From Litsea cubeba (taxonomy: Eukaryota; Streptophyta; Magnoliopsida; Laurales; Lauraceae): a stretch of DNA of 64,000 nucleotides. This document shows positions 1 through 11,332 of this stretch, piece after piece (position 1 is the stretch's first letter; each line of letters begins with the position of its first letter). The stretch lies in NCBI GenBank assembly GCA_012931725.1, contig CM022949.1, positions 10,570,139 to 10,634,138 of the forward strand. The letters are read 5' to 3'. The translations under genes and the position numbers were made by a program. The notes under the pieces are model-generated. The model saw only the letters and a list, made by a program, of their open reading frames with translations, was not told the DNA's origin and ran no database searches.

Positions 1-1493
1 ATCATCATTATCATCACTTCGCGAAGAGCCCGGAGGGTATTGTGGCGGCGGAGGTGAAGCAAATAGAGTACTTGGATCAAGTTGATTAAATTGTCCAGGA
101 AATTGCATGTTAAGTTGAGCGGTTAGTTGCTGGATGTAGGCCGTACATGATGCAAGTTGGTTCTGATAGGTGTTAACTTCATTCTTATATGTGTTAACTT
201 GGGCCTCATACGTTGCAACCTTGTTCTTAAGCTCCTGGACCTCGGCAATCTCTACTTGTCCCCCACTAGAACTAGACGATCCTTTCACAATTCTTCCTCT
301 CCCTTTGATGTATCCCGGACGAGGCTTGCGAACCTTTTGAACTATCTCTTCTTCAGTGAGAACTTGCTGACTTTGACCAATAGACTCCGCATCAGAGTTC
401 TGAGATTGTGAACCCCTAAGCACCAACATATCATTCTGCAAAAATATATATATATAGAGTTATAAAAAATTGTATATAAAATTTAGGGGAATTGTTAAAA
501 AAAACATTTATATAAGAATTGAAATTAATTACTATACTCACATAGTCCTGCTCCGCTTGAGGGTCACACCAACGTCCTGTCTTGTGGTTAGTGTACATGA
601 GTCTGTGAAACTCAATGTCACCAAGGAATTGACTAGTATCGGGATTGACCTATAATAATATTTTGAGTTAAAATGATAAACATAAATAAAAAAGAATTCA
701 CATAAGTAATGAAAAATTATATACCAGTCCTTGCCGATGTGCTGCAAAAGATTTTGAACCATGGGAACTATTGTAATTGTTTCTTGCTGCGCGATTTAAT
801 GCATTTCTCTCACCCAGTTCCTTAAATGATAATACAAAATTAATAAGAAAAAATAATAATGTAGAATCAAATTAATATTTATGTAGAACAAAAGGTAAGT
901 TTCAAACATTTCATCATATCCCGCATACATTCAGAAACAGATGGACAAAGCATTTTGTTGTTCCAACAACCAAACAGAGAACATCTGCAAGAATCAAAAC
1001 AACAAGAGATGGAGCACACACCGAACTACTTTTTTTTCTTCTTATATTCTTTCATCTTCAAACAAGCTTCTCAATCATGTTGAACATTGTCAATTTTCAG
1101 ATTTGCACATTCATTCCTAACAGAAGCCCATTTAGCAATTCTCAATAGCACAACTATAAGAATACCCTCCCAAGATGATTTCTTTCTTCCAAATTTTTTT
1201 CCATTCCTCTCTTTCCAAATAGACGAGAATATAGAAAAGGAAATGATCTTCCATAAAATCAAGCCACACCTAACGAAAAGTTTGAAACTTACCTTTTGTT
1301 CCTTAGCACTCCAATAATCACAGAGCCACTGCCAATCTTCATTCGCAATAACGTCTGGATGAGGATGACTCTTTGCAACTTGCAGATTTGCATATCCGCC
1401 AACGTTCTTAAAGTATTGATGCAATTGACATCGCCAATCTCTATGTAGGCTCGCCATTTGACTATCCATTGCCTTTTTAACCTCTGATGTCAT
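1..1493 (-). CDS. Transposase_24 / TNP1-like protein of the CACTA element (partial at left edge)
   Basis: This is the second gene of the CACTA element, related to plant Transposase_24 (Ptta/En/Spm) proteins, which bind element ends. Four exons are readable on the minus strand: 1493-1293, 820-725, 649-542 and 435-1 (open at the window edge). Each junction has GT/AG sites, and the three internal joins keep frame. The protein contains WLCDYWSAKEQK, then SSHGSKSFAAHRQGL, then FHRLMYTNHKTGRWCDPQAE, which is the conserved family order, followed by a Ser-rich and coiled-coil-like segment (EIAEVQELKNKVATYEAQV). The start at 1493 is the first Met; the frame continues upstream to an acceptor-like AG near 1515, so an extra 5' exon is possible. 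Family assignment is from motif memory. Confidence 0.72.
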
Positions 1494-1568
1494 GGTGAAG
1501 TGATACCTTTCCTACACAAGAAACAAGTTAAACTCTTAGAATTGCATAACTAATTAAGTTCAAAATTT

Positions 1569-3428
1569 TCAAAACCGTTTGCGCTCATCTTTAGTCAATG
1601 TGTAAGCAGCATGAGGCTTAATCCACCTGTCTCCCGACTTTTGCAAATGCAACTCTCTCCTTATATTCATGTTTAGAAGATCTATTCTTGATTTGTCAGT
1701 ATCTTTTGACTTCCCTTCAATGCTAAGTAAAGTGCCTACCACACTATCACATATGTTCTTCTCAATATGCATAACATCAAGATTGTGTCTCAAGTCAAGT
1801 TTTGACCAGTAAGGAAGCTCAAAAAATATACTCTTTTTCGTCCAATTGAGCTCTTTCACATCACGCTTACGTTTCTTTCCACCAAAATCGGGATGCTTTC
1901 CGGGAACAACATTAATATGTTCTAGCTGCTTCAAGATGTCCGCACCATTTCTCACCCTCGGAGCCGTCCTTGTTTCTACAAATCCATTAAATTGCTTGTT
2001 TCGACGAAACGGATGTGCAGTGTCTAGAAAGCGTCTATGCCCCATGTAGCCAACTTTACTTGTAAGACGACATGAACAAGTATCTTCATTACATACAGGA
2101 CAAGCCATATATCCTTTTGTACTCCAGCCGGACAAATTTCCATAAGCAGGGAAGTCATTTATCGTCCATAATAATGCAACATGCATCTGAAAATGTGCAT
2201 CTTCCTCACTATCATATGTCCAAACTCCTTTCTCCCACAACTCCTTAAGCTCATCTACTAATGGGCGTAAATAGACATCTATATCTTTTCCAGGAGCTGT
2301 GGGTCCTGGAATTAGTAATGTCATTATGAATGACGACTCCTTCATACATCTCCACAACGGCATGTTATATGGGACCAAAATCACAGGCCACATACTATAT
2401 GAGTTGCTCATGTTCCCAAAAGGATTAAAACCATCAGATGATAACCCTAATCTCACGTTTCTTGGCTCCTTTGCAAAATCAGGATACATCTTATCAAAAT
2501 TCTTCCACGCTACTGCATCTGCCGGGTGTCTTAAAACCCCGTCCGTTTTGGTCCGACCAACATCATGCCACGTCATATCTTTTGCAGTATGACTCGATTT
2601 ATACAACCGTTTTAGACGAGGCTCCAACGGGAAGTAACGCAATACCTTATGAGGTACCTTTTTCCCGTTGGTTTCTTTATCGATCCAACGACTCGTCTTG
2701 CATATCGGACACTGCTCCAACTTTGCATTCTCCTTCCAAAATAAGACGCGGTCATATTTGCAAGCATGAATAGACTCATAGCCCAATCCCAAAACACGCA
2801 AATATGATTTTGCCTCGTAATTTGAACCTGGTAACTTTGTCCCCTCTGGAAATGCCTCAATCAACAACTTGAGTAACATGTCAAACGATTTGTTACTCCA
2901 CTTATTCATGACCTTGACATGCATCAATTTCACCAAGAATGTCAGCGCCGAAAACTTTTCACAAGCAGGATATAAAGGATTCTTCATATCATCAAACATT
3001 TGATCAAACTTTCCACCTTCATTTGATTCTCTTGGAACTTCAGCCGATGCTTCCATTAAATCTTCATCATCGTCATTTTCTAATTGAACATAGCTAGACC
3101 CAGCAATATCGTGCAACATATCGTAACAGTCATCATTCACCTCATCATTAGGCACAACATCTTCAATAATTGGAGGATCAACAACAGTTTCACCATGGAA
3201 AACCCAAGTCTCTCTTTTATATATTTCTTGCATTCCTCTATCTATTAAATGAGCATAAACTATTCTCAATGGTCGTGTGTATACATTACCACAATCACGA
3301 CATGGACATCTAATATCCCCTGAAGAATTAACAGAATTCCGAGCTCTCTGGATAAATTCTCGAACCCCAGCTATGTACTCGGGACATAATCGATTAGACA
3401 ACGATGTCCAACTCTTATTTATAGCCAT
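1569..3428 (-). CDS. TNP2-type (Transposase_21) CACTA transposase, C-terminally truncated
   Basis: This is a 619-aa open frame encoding the cut-and-paste transposase of a CACTA element. The N-terminal about 75 residues are the transposase-associated domain, with Cys at 41, 43 and 46 (CPCRDCGN). The tnp2 domain follows. It shows LGLSSDGFNPFGN, DVYLRPLVDELKELWEKGVW, WTINDFPAYGNLSGW followed by a CPVCNEDTCSC cysteine cluster, and HNLDVMHIEKNICDS, which supply the acidic residues expected of a DDE/D enzyme. The frame stops directly after LTKDERKRF. In related transposases this point leads into a DUF4218 region, which is absent here; the Transposase_24 gene starts only about 75 bp further on. So either the C-terminus is deleted or it is joined by splicing I could not resolve. 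An AT-rich stretch (3430-4550) upstream probably holds a leader intron. Confidence 0.85.
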   Translation of the reverse strand: MAINKSWTSLSNRLCPEYIAGVREFIQRARNSVNSSGDIRCPCRDCGNVYTRPLRIVYAHLIDRGMQEIYKRETWVFHGETVVDPPIIEDVVPNDEVNDDCYDMLHDIAGSSYVQLENDDDEDLMEASAEVPRESNEGGKFDQMFDDMKNPLYPACEKFSALTFLVKLMHVKVMNKWSNKSFDMLLKLLIEAFPEGTKLPGSNYEAKSYLRVLGLGYESIHACKYDRVLFWKENAKLEQCPICKTSRWIDKETNGKKVPHKVLRYFPLEPRLKRLYKSSHTAKDMTWHDVGRTKTDGVLRHPADAVAWKNFDKMYPDFAKEPRNVRLGLSSDGFNPFGNMSNSYSMWPVILVPYNMPLWRCMKESSFIMTLLIPGPTAPGKDIDVYLRPLVDELKELWEKGVWTYDSEEDAHFQMHVALLWTINDFPAYGNLSGWSTKGYMACPVCNEDTCSCRLTSKVGYMGHRRFLDTAHPFRRNKQFNGFVETRTAPRVRNGADILKQLEHINVVPGKHPDFGGKKRKRDVKELNWTKKSIFFELPYWSKLDLRHNLDVMHIEKNICDSVVGTLLSIEGKSKDTDKSRIDLLNMNIRRELHLQKSGDRWIKPHAAYTLTKDERKRF

Positions 3429-4699
3429 CTCTAACCAACTGAAATAACAAAATATTTATTAAATTAATAATTAATAAACATTAGTATACTATTTGTCATC
3501 TACATATACCAAAAGCATATCATATTACTAACACTTAAAAAAAATCTATATAAATCAATTTACATAACTTTCTAATCATAAATAAAATCCAAACTAGAGA
3601 GGATCATCAATAAAGAAATTGTTACCGTATTTAACTATCCAGCCGTTCATCATATATAGTTGACTGAAATAGTCACATAAGATGATCAAAATTGTAGTCC
3701 AACCGTTTAAAACCAGATCATTTCTCCTCAATGTACTATATCAATTTAGCATATGAATGGAAAAGTGGGTTTGAAAAGTAGGGCAGCAAATAATGGCAAT
3801 TCAATTGGGTCAATTGAATAACGCCAATTTCAATTGAAGCAATTGGGTGGTTGGTAGTATATATGTAGGAACTGCATTGTAGCCTATCCATTTGTTAGAG
3901 CATCATATATTGCTCATGCTCAAACATCTAATTTTACAATCTTGGTTACTGTGTTATTTTCTTGCTCTATACATTCCCACTTTGCCATTCCCCGTTTCTC
4001 CATCATCTATAAAATTATTTACTTGTCCCTACATTACTTCCTTTTTAATGTCTCAACTTAGAATGTTATATTTTTAAACTAACATTTGAATGCCATAAAA
4101 AAACAACATTTAAACCAACATTTGAATCCCAAGTGAAGGCCTTCAATTGGACATATTTTCATTAATTCATATTTTCAAAAAATAAACAACATAGTTTAAC
4201 AATCTCATATCACATCCATATAAAAAAAGCCTAGACCTAAAATCATATTTAAAACACATAGCAAAATTTTTATAAATTATCCATATAAATTATCAATTCT
4301 AAAATTTATAAAACAAAACCTATAAAAATATATTATTAAACTAATTACCATAACAATAATAAAAAAACTAAAAACTACATACTGATTATAAGATATAAGA
4401 AGGGCAGGTATGGGTGAGGAATGGCAGCAGCAGTGAGTGGATGACAAACATTTAAACAAAAAAGTAAAAAAATTATTCGAAGAAAAATAAAAAAAATAAA
4501 AAAGATAATATAACTATTTCATACCTTATAAAGAGTGGAAGAAGGAGGTTAGAGAGATGTGAGGAAGAGATAAAAGATGCAGCGCGCCGGAGTCGCAGAG
4601 AGATGCAAGAAAGGGGAAGATGAAGACGGAGCGAGTTGCAGGGGAGAAGCGGATGGGAGAATGGGGGAGATGCAGAGTGGGGATGGGATATAGAGAAAC

Positions 4700-5090
4700 T
4701 TACCGACGCCGTTAGGCGTCGGTAATTTTCTTCGCAGACTTCCCGACGCTCAAGACGTCGGGAACTTCTTTGGTCAAACGCGGGAACCGAAATCGCAGCG
4801 GGAAATGTTTTTTTGTCTAGAACTTCCCGACGCCAATTGCGTCGGTAAATTAAATATCAAAATTTACCAACGCTATATGCGTCGGTAAATTAAATTCAAA
4901 ACTTCCCGACGCTATATGCGTCGGGAAATTAAAAACTTACCGACGCCATATGCGTCGGTAAATTAAATAGCAACATAATTTCTTTTTCAATTCCCTTCTC
5001 TGACACAAAGTTAACGACGCTACCTTTTGGGATAAGCGTCGGTAAAATTATGATTTACCAACGTTTTCATGACGTCGGTAAGTTTACCGT
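4700..5090. repeat. CACTA subterminal palindromic repeat array
   Basis: About eight units of the form TTACCGACGC-N4-6-GCGTCGGTAA follow each other between the GC-rich leader and the terminus; variants read TTCCCGACGC or TTTACCAACG. Each unit is its own inverted repeat, often around a TATA or CATATG-like centre, separated by AATTAAAT-type spacers. CACTA elements carry such subterminal motifs as binding sites for the TnpA-like protein; that role here is inference. The CpG-rich stems make the array a likely methylation target. Confidence 0.88.
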
Positions 5091-5097
5091 AGTCTAT

Positions 5098-5116
5098 CCC
5101 AACATTTCTTGTAGTG
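5098..5116 (-). repeat. CACTA terminal inverted repeat (right end)
   Basis: On the minus strand the element begins CACTACAAGAAATGTTGGG. The CACTACAAGAAA core is shared by many plant CACTA families. The partner end is outside the window. Confidence 0.85.
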
Positions 5117-8100
5117 TGAAGATAGAGAAGAGATAGAATAGATGAAGAAAACCAGCAAAGTGACAATTCATATTAGATGAGGGAAAGGTTACTAGAATAA
5201 AAATAAATGAAAAAAAAAAGATTCTAGTAATAGAAGACATCTCTCTACAATACAAGATAATGAATAAGGGGATGTAACAAATTATGATGGATTGCAAAGC
5301 TTACCCTCACATGGGTATTTATAAGGTCCATTTGTTTGTTTAGAATGCATAGAAATTTATGGTCAAATGATCTCCACCTAAATATTATTAAAGAGGTGAG
5401 AGGAGGAGTACATGAGGTGAGAGATGAAGGATACAAGGTGGTGATGTAGCTGGGACTTGAGTGTTTCATAAGATTTGATTTACTAGGTGATTAATTGAGT
5501 GTTTATTTCTCATATTCTCTTGATTCAATTTACATTAAAGGAGATGTTATTTGATGGTCATTTTTTAGATATTCACCTTTGATATATAACAAATTATAGA
5601 AATACAAAGTCTTAAAATTCCTAGAAATTCAATTACATAAAACCAATAAGGCCCATAGTGAAAATTCATTTATGCTTTAAAATGAGCTTCAATGTAGGAA
5701 GAGCCAAGCCATCATTAGAAAATGTAAAACCAAAGTAGGAATTAGTGTTCATGTTGTACCCAACAAACTAATCCCTATATAATTTAGTTTGATTTAATTA
5801 TATCATATAATGTTGTTTACTTCTTAATTTCTTTAATCTAAGGGCTTTTATTTTGAAGTTACATTTGTGTAACAAGGTCGAAACAAATCCACTGTATCCG
5901 GAGATATAGCACCTCCTCCTGCCGGGTAACCAGGGTTTGATCCCTAAATATTAAGATGAGAAATGAGATTTCCAACCAACTAAGCAACCCTTTATTATCT
6001 AGAGATTGGCCTATCATACTTGATTTAATTAAAAGTACATTTCAGAGTTTTAGATGCATAGAAATCTCTGAAAAGTGGAGACTATGATAATCTATTGAGA
6101 GATGAGATTCCCCTACTTCGTTTGTGAATAGTGAATGACACACATAACTGCTCTGGAAACTATTGAGGAGCCTCAGTCCATGTGAAAGCTTGAAACTTTC
6201 TTTTTCCTTTTTTTAATTGAAAAGATAGAGAGCTTTATTCAAGCAAACAAAACCAGTCCAGGTAAACATGAATCCAAACACTAAAAAATGTAGAATTTTG
6301 TGGTGCCCTTTGACCTTATCGAAAAAGTACTGGTGATAATCTCTGACCAGAGGACCTTTTTCTATGATCGTCATCCATGGTGGGAACTGCTTGATGAAAT
6401 AGCCTGGGCTACCACACTGCATGGCACAATGTGTGAGTCTGCACTGTTTAAGAATTTTTCCTATGGGCTTGTAAATGGAGGACATTCATTCATTAGTTGT
6501 ACATGGAGGGGATCGAACCTACGAATGATACTAGAGGCATGTAATCCAAAGCCATCAAAAAGATTTCTAAAATAAAAATCATCTTTTATCTCTACGCCAT
6601 CCATTTTATTCTCTTTAATTAGACCAATAGTTATAGATGGCTAATTTTCAAAGCCCCTTAATATTTGGTATGATTAGCGAGAGAATGATTTATAGTTTTT
6701 GTTGAAGGTTAAGGGCCACTTTGTTTTGTGTAACCAAATCCTTGTGAACTATCTTTTTTAAGTGCTTAAAATGAAGAAATAAAGGTACATATCTAAAAAA
6801 TGAACATCCTCTAACCTCTTGTTCAATAAAAATTGAATAGGTGATGATAACTGATTACCTAAGAAAGTTAAGGCTCCATCTAGATCTCCACCTCTTATCC
6901 TTCACCCCCTTCACTTTTTTATTGATTCTTGGTGGAACTTATCTCACCATGAATTTTTATGCATTATATTCCAATCTATTTTATGCAATCAGGCCCGCCC
7001 CTACAAAAGGATCCATGTGGGGATTTGCAGGAGTCTTGTGGGCAAAGAACAAAACAACTGATAAGTGATAACTAAGGTTGCCAATAGATGAACATGCCAA
7101 GGGGACCTAGATTGGTCAATGAAGATTGTATGTCTGGCACACCTGGTTTGTAAAATTTTAGACCCTTGTACAGATAGCAACATTGCTCCAAATATCTTAA
7201 GACCTTCCCTTTTCATTTTATTTATTTAGAGTACTATGTGATGTTAATTAAAATGAATATATTACTAAAGTTGTCATCATTGTAGATTTTGATGAAAGAT
7301 TGTAATTTATAATATAGATTTCATGGAAGAGACAAAATGACTAACTTATTATATCAAGCACGGATCATTGGGGGTGTGTGTATCAAATCCTATTCGATGA
7401 AAGATGCAAAAAGTAGTGGGCCTTTTGTGGGGAAGATTTTCACCTATGAGCAGACTGTTGTGCTATATATTCCAGAGCTTTCCTCTCTGAAACAATTCAC
7501 TGAGGAGTAAAATAGATGAAAAGGTCTCTTCCCATATAAAGGTCACCCATTTCAGAATCACATTATGCTACTACTACATGATTTTTTTTACTTACATGGG
7601 AGAGAATGGTAAACTATGCTAGTCCTAAGTAGCCTAGGTCTTTCAAATTTTTTTTTTAAATACTAAATAATTAGTAAAGGTTGGATGAATGTAAATTGAA
7701 CATGGCGTTAGATTGTAGTGGGGTGGGGCCCAGGGGGTTAAGACTTAAAAGACTGTGAAAGGAGTTGCACTAAGCCACTAACTTTCATTTCTTAAGCACC
7801 AAGAAACACTCTCCAATGACCAAAATACCGTTGCCTCCATAACAGGTCTTGACCTAACAAATTGTTGAAAATTGTGTGGCCCGCATGTCAAAGATCCAAC
7901 GCATATCAAGCATGGTGTTGGATATAAGGCTCCCAATAAAATTAGGATGGATGTGAATTTCGACACTTGAAAAAGTCTTTAGAAAGTGTGACCTTTTTGG
8001 AATTGGCCTCTATATAAGAAATATGAGAGCTAATAGTTGGTATTCTAGCATTCTATTTCATTCCATAGCAAAAGACGGAGCCGAAGTAATCCGCGAAGGT

Positions 8101-9627
8101 TCTATATCACGCAAACACATACATATACATACGTATCCCTAACAGCTTATGAATGTCTCGCACATCAAATCCATCTCACAAGAATCCAGCCAACCCCAAT
8201 ACAGTCAACCCCAAGTAAAAAGACATCAACCAAAGCGGTGGCAGCTAGGAGTAGGTGCCACCATGATAGAGAATAGAGATAGACCCACAGCAAAGTCACT
8301 CTTAATCATCCTGGCCATATCGAATGGATGGTTGCAAAAAGGAACTGATCATCCCCATGCATTCTGACATGTCTTCATCTGCTAAACAGGAACACCACCT
8401 TTTTTTTCTATGAAAATCGATTCCTTGTTTCGTCCAAACAGGAAACAATCAGGGTGGCGAAACGAGAACCTGTTGTTGCCTTTCCTCTGCCCAGGCACGT
8501 GGCAACTTTATGTACATAGTGTCTTGCCCCCGTACTAGGGTTTTGTACTTTTGTGCCTGTGAAAAATGTATACCCGCATATTCAATTTCTGGTCATGAAT
8601 CAACTTCGCTGGAAGAATTCATAAAGCAAAGGGCTTCCAGTCAAAGTTTTCGGTGGAAGAATCACAACTTTTTCATTCTAGCAATGGCAAATCAAATGGA
8701 GTGATCATTGCCATACATAGAGAAGATGGTAGTATTTTTGCCTACTTCCTCCTTAATTTTGGCAAAAGGATTGATAGGATCGTTTTCTTTAGCAGAATTC
8801 ATGACTGAGACTTTATCATGATGAGAATTTTTAATCCCTTTTGGTTGCAAACATTTTTAACAATATATTATTTTTTTATCTAGAATTTCTGAGAGTGATA
8901 CGGTTGTTGTCAGTCTGAAATTTTAAATTGTTTGAATGAGAGAATTCTGCAAATTGGCATTCCAAATAACAGGTAGAATTCTTTGACATCTATTTTTTGG
9001 ATTGCTACTCGGCAATTATCATCTCAAAATCCGACCCAGACAAAAAATAACATTAAAATAAAAAATTTCAAAATACTTGCAACCAAATCAATCCAAAAAG
9101 CTTATCCAGTCATGGGGACTTTGAAGTCCCATATGAAACAACATTGGCATTGAGGAGAAATATAAATTCCCCAAATTCTCGCAAAGAAGCTCTTCACTTT
9201 CCTGACACGAGTAGAAGTATCCAAGGCCTGGTCGTCGGAGTACAGAGCGTGAGAACAATTTTGAAAAGTTACAGTGGAAGACGAACATGCTAAGGGCAGT
9301 TTGAAAATGTCGTCAGACTTCCAACATGAGAGACGGGCGAACGAACTTTAACGGACGTTAAAATTGTTCGGACGTCTTGGGCACGTGTTTGCACAGAATT
9401 TGACGAAGACACCTAAGCAAACCCTGAGCCAACCACGTGGACGCACTGCGACGGAGATGGGTCTTAAAGCTGCAGCTTGAAATGACGAAAAAGATTAGGC
9501 AAACGAATATTACATTTTAAAATGAGGTTCCAGCTGGCATCTTCGTCTCTTTCAGAAGTGTCGTCACAGCTCTCATAAGTCTGCAAGACGACACTTCAGT
9601 CATTTCTTGCTATTGGGCCACTACTAA
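5117..9627. other. Intergenic, no supported gene
   Basis: AT-rich DNA with only short unrelated open frames. A B-box-like stretch (GGGTTTGATCCC near 5930) and an inverted one (GATCGAACC near 6510) suggest decayed tRNA-derived repeats, but neither has a readable A box plus target duplication. A TATA-like CTCTATATAAG lies near 8008 with no recognisable coding sequence downstream. Confidence 0.5.
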
Positions 9628-10478
9628 GGGCCCGTTTCTTTCCTAGAATTTCTGGAATTCATGTCTGGTGGCTGTCTGGAATTCTGAAATGCTGGAATTC
9701 TGAAATGCTACTGAATTCTGTCATTTATGAATTCCATGTTTTATTTCTGTCTGAATTTCTGCCTGAGAATTCCTGAATTCCTGAATTTTCTGAATTCCCT
9801 GTTTCATAACTAAAAGAATTTCTGACTTGGATTTCTGATAAACCATAATAAAATTTTAAAAAAAAAAGCTACTTAATTTCTTGCAGGTAAAACATCCATG
9901 GAGAGGGCTTTGTATCCCCTTTATCCAATCAGCAACCAAAGATGGCCCCACAGGTGGACAAAAAAGGGGAAGATAGACTGACCCAGGGTGGGCCCCACAA
10001 CTTGATGAAAAATAGATGGACCTGCATTCCCAATGGAAAAATAGGACCTACACTACACTGATAAAGAAATGGATTCACCAAACAAAATAGAAGAATCTCA
10101 AAATCTCCATCACCAAAAGAAAAGCACAAGATAAAAAAAAATCTCATAATCACATCATATAAAATCCATCAATGGTTAACAAGTAACAACATTCAACACT
10201 AATGACCACATTGAAATCCACATAGAACCATATCAAACCTGCCAAACATTAATATAGATCAAATGCAGTCATCTATAGGTACCAAAGGTCTTCATATCCA
10301 TCCACACAACATAAAGTGATAATTATAATAATCCAAAAGTAAATAGTTTTCCTACCACCATCCATCACAACAAAATAAGTAGCAATATCATTCCTAATCA
10401 TCAAAAGATACTACCATCCATTTTCATCAAAATGCAAACTGGATGTTCTGTTCAGGTCTTAACGAAATTCATGAGATA

Positions 10479-11066
10479 TCAACCAGATGAACCTTGATTA
10501 AAGTTCATCTCCAACCATTCCAACTTCATGTCATCATCCAAACTCATGAATGTCACTGCAGTTATGTGATCACGAACAAGGAAGTTAATTACTGCCATTT
10601 TCATATGTCGTGGTATGCTTGCAAGCGAAGTAACAGCTGCTGTAATCTTTGGAATTATGTTGTCATGCGGATTCATTTGGTCTGCAAGAGCATAAACAGC
10701 ATTTGCAACCCTATCCAATGTTTCTTTTACTTCATCGCTCGTCTTGGATTTATGCTTCTTGCTAGTCCTGCTTGTGCCAGTTTGTCTTGATGGGATGGAT
10801 GTACGCCTTGGTGAATTTACACTAGGCTGAGGCATATTAGGCTCATCCATATCATCCAATCCATGTGGCTGGGTCCCAAGACTCTCATTGATGTTTTCTT
10901 CGTCCATCTCCGTTTCTGGAGCATTGGTCTGGCTCCTTTCAATTCCAGTAAGGGCTATTTCACCTTCGGCAATATCATCAGCGATTAGATCATGGATCTC
11001 CTCATAGAACTTTACTGCGATACGTCTGTACTTCGCCAACTTGCTCTTTGCCTGTATCAAGTTCAT
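10479..11066 (-). CDS. C-terminal part of a Myb/SANT-like Harbinger accessory protein
   Basis: A 195-aa open frame. It begins (M)NLIQAKSKLAKYRRIAVKFYEEIHDLIADDIAEGEIALTG, which resembles the stretch after the trihelix/Myb domain in plant 'L10-interacting MYB domain' and Harbinger ORF1-type proteins (Tyr..hDLI.dD.A.G). A low-complexity, acidic and Ser/Arg/Lys-rich linker follows (SRTSKKHKSKTSDE), then a helical C-terminus (DRVANAVYALADQM...). The Myb DNA-binding domain itself is missing. An acceptor-like TTGATACAG directly precedes AKSK, so the frame probably begins as an internal exon and the upstream Myb exon has been lost. The first Met may therefore not be a genuine start. It lies centrally in the 9628-12447 element, antisense to the left end. 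Function in its present form is doubtful. Confidence 0.6.
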   Translation of the reverse strand: MNLIQAKSKLAKYRRIAVKFYEEIHDLIADDIAEGEIALTGIERSQTNAPETEMDEENINESLGTQPHGLDDMDEPNMPQPSVNSPRRTSIPSRQTGTSRTSKKHKSKTSDEVKETLDRVANAVYALADQMNPHDNIIPKITAAVTSLASIPRHMKMAVINFLVRDHITAVTFMSLDDDMKLEWLEMNFNQGSSG

Positions 11067-11209
11067 TTAGTTAGCCAACAATCGTACATTGAATTGGAGA
11101 ATTTGATGATAATTCAATGCCATCCATTTATTTGTGTGAACCATGTATTGATTGGATGAACATGATATTTCATTGCAACAGAGATTGTCTTTCCTTTTCT
11201 TTTTTCTTT

Positions 11210-11332
11210 GTTTTTATCCCATGCATCATCCCCAAGATATCTTTCTGTTTTATCCCATGCATCATGCCTACTTAATATCTCAGATTTCTGTTTTTATCCC
11301 ATGCATCATTCCTACTTAATATCTCAGATTTA
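11210..11332. repeat. Three-copy tandem repeat inside the Harbinger-like element
   Basis: Three consecutive units of about 40 bp each start GTTTTATCCCATGCATCAT. The second and third also share CCTACTTAATATCTCAGATTT. It lies upstream of the accessory protein frame, where an intron or lost exon would be. Confidence 0.8.

Larger units (their letters stand above)
1..5116 (-). mobile_element. CACTA (En/Spm) DNA transposon, left part outside window
   Basis: The right-hand boundary is the sequence that reads CACTACAAGAAATG on the minus strand and ends at 5116. This is the standard CACTA terminal inverted repeat, so this is the 5' end of an element transcribed leftward. Going inward come a dense palindromic subterminal array (4700-5090), a GC-rich leader (about 4550-4690), the TNP2-type transposase gene (3428-1569) and a Transposase_24/TNP1-like gene (1493 to the left edge). 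This is the classic TnpD-then-TnpA order. The other terminus and its 3-bp target duplication lie left of the window; the three bases after the right end are TGA. The transposase appears C-terminally incomplete, so the copy may not be autonomous. Confidence 0.9.

Noticed and set aside
6213..6575. Overlapping open frames of 90 and 91 aa on both strands
   Set aside because: No recognisable domain, no splice context, and a nearby inverted B-box suggests repeat-derived DNA.
8149..8367. A 72-aa frame downstream of a TATA-like CTCTATATAAG
   Set aside because: Low-complexity composition and no family match; the TATA motif alone does not make a gene.
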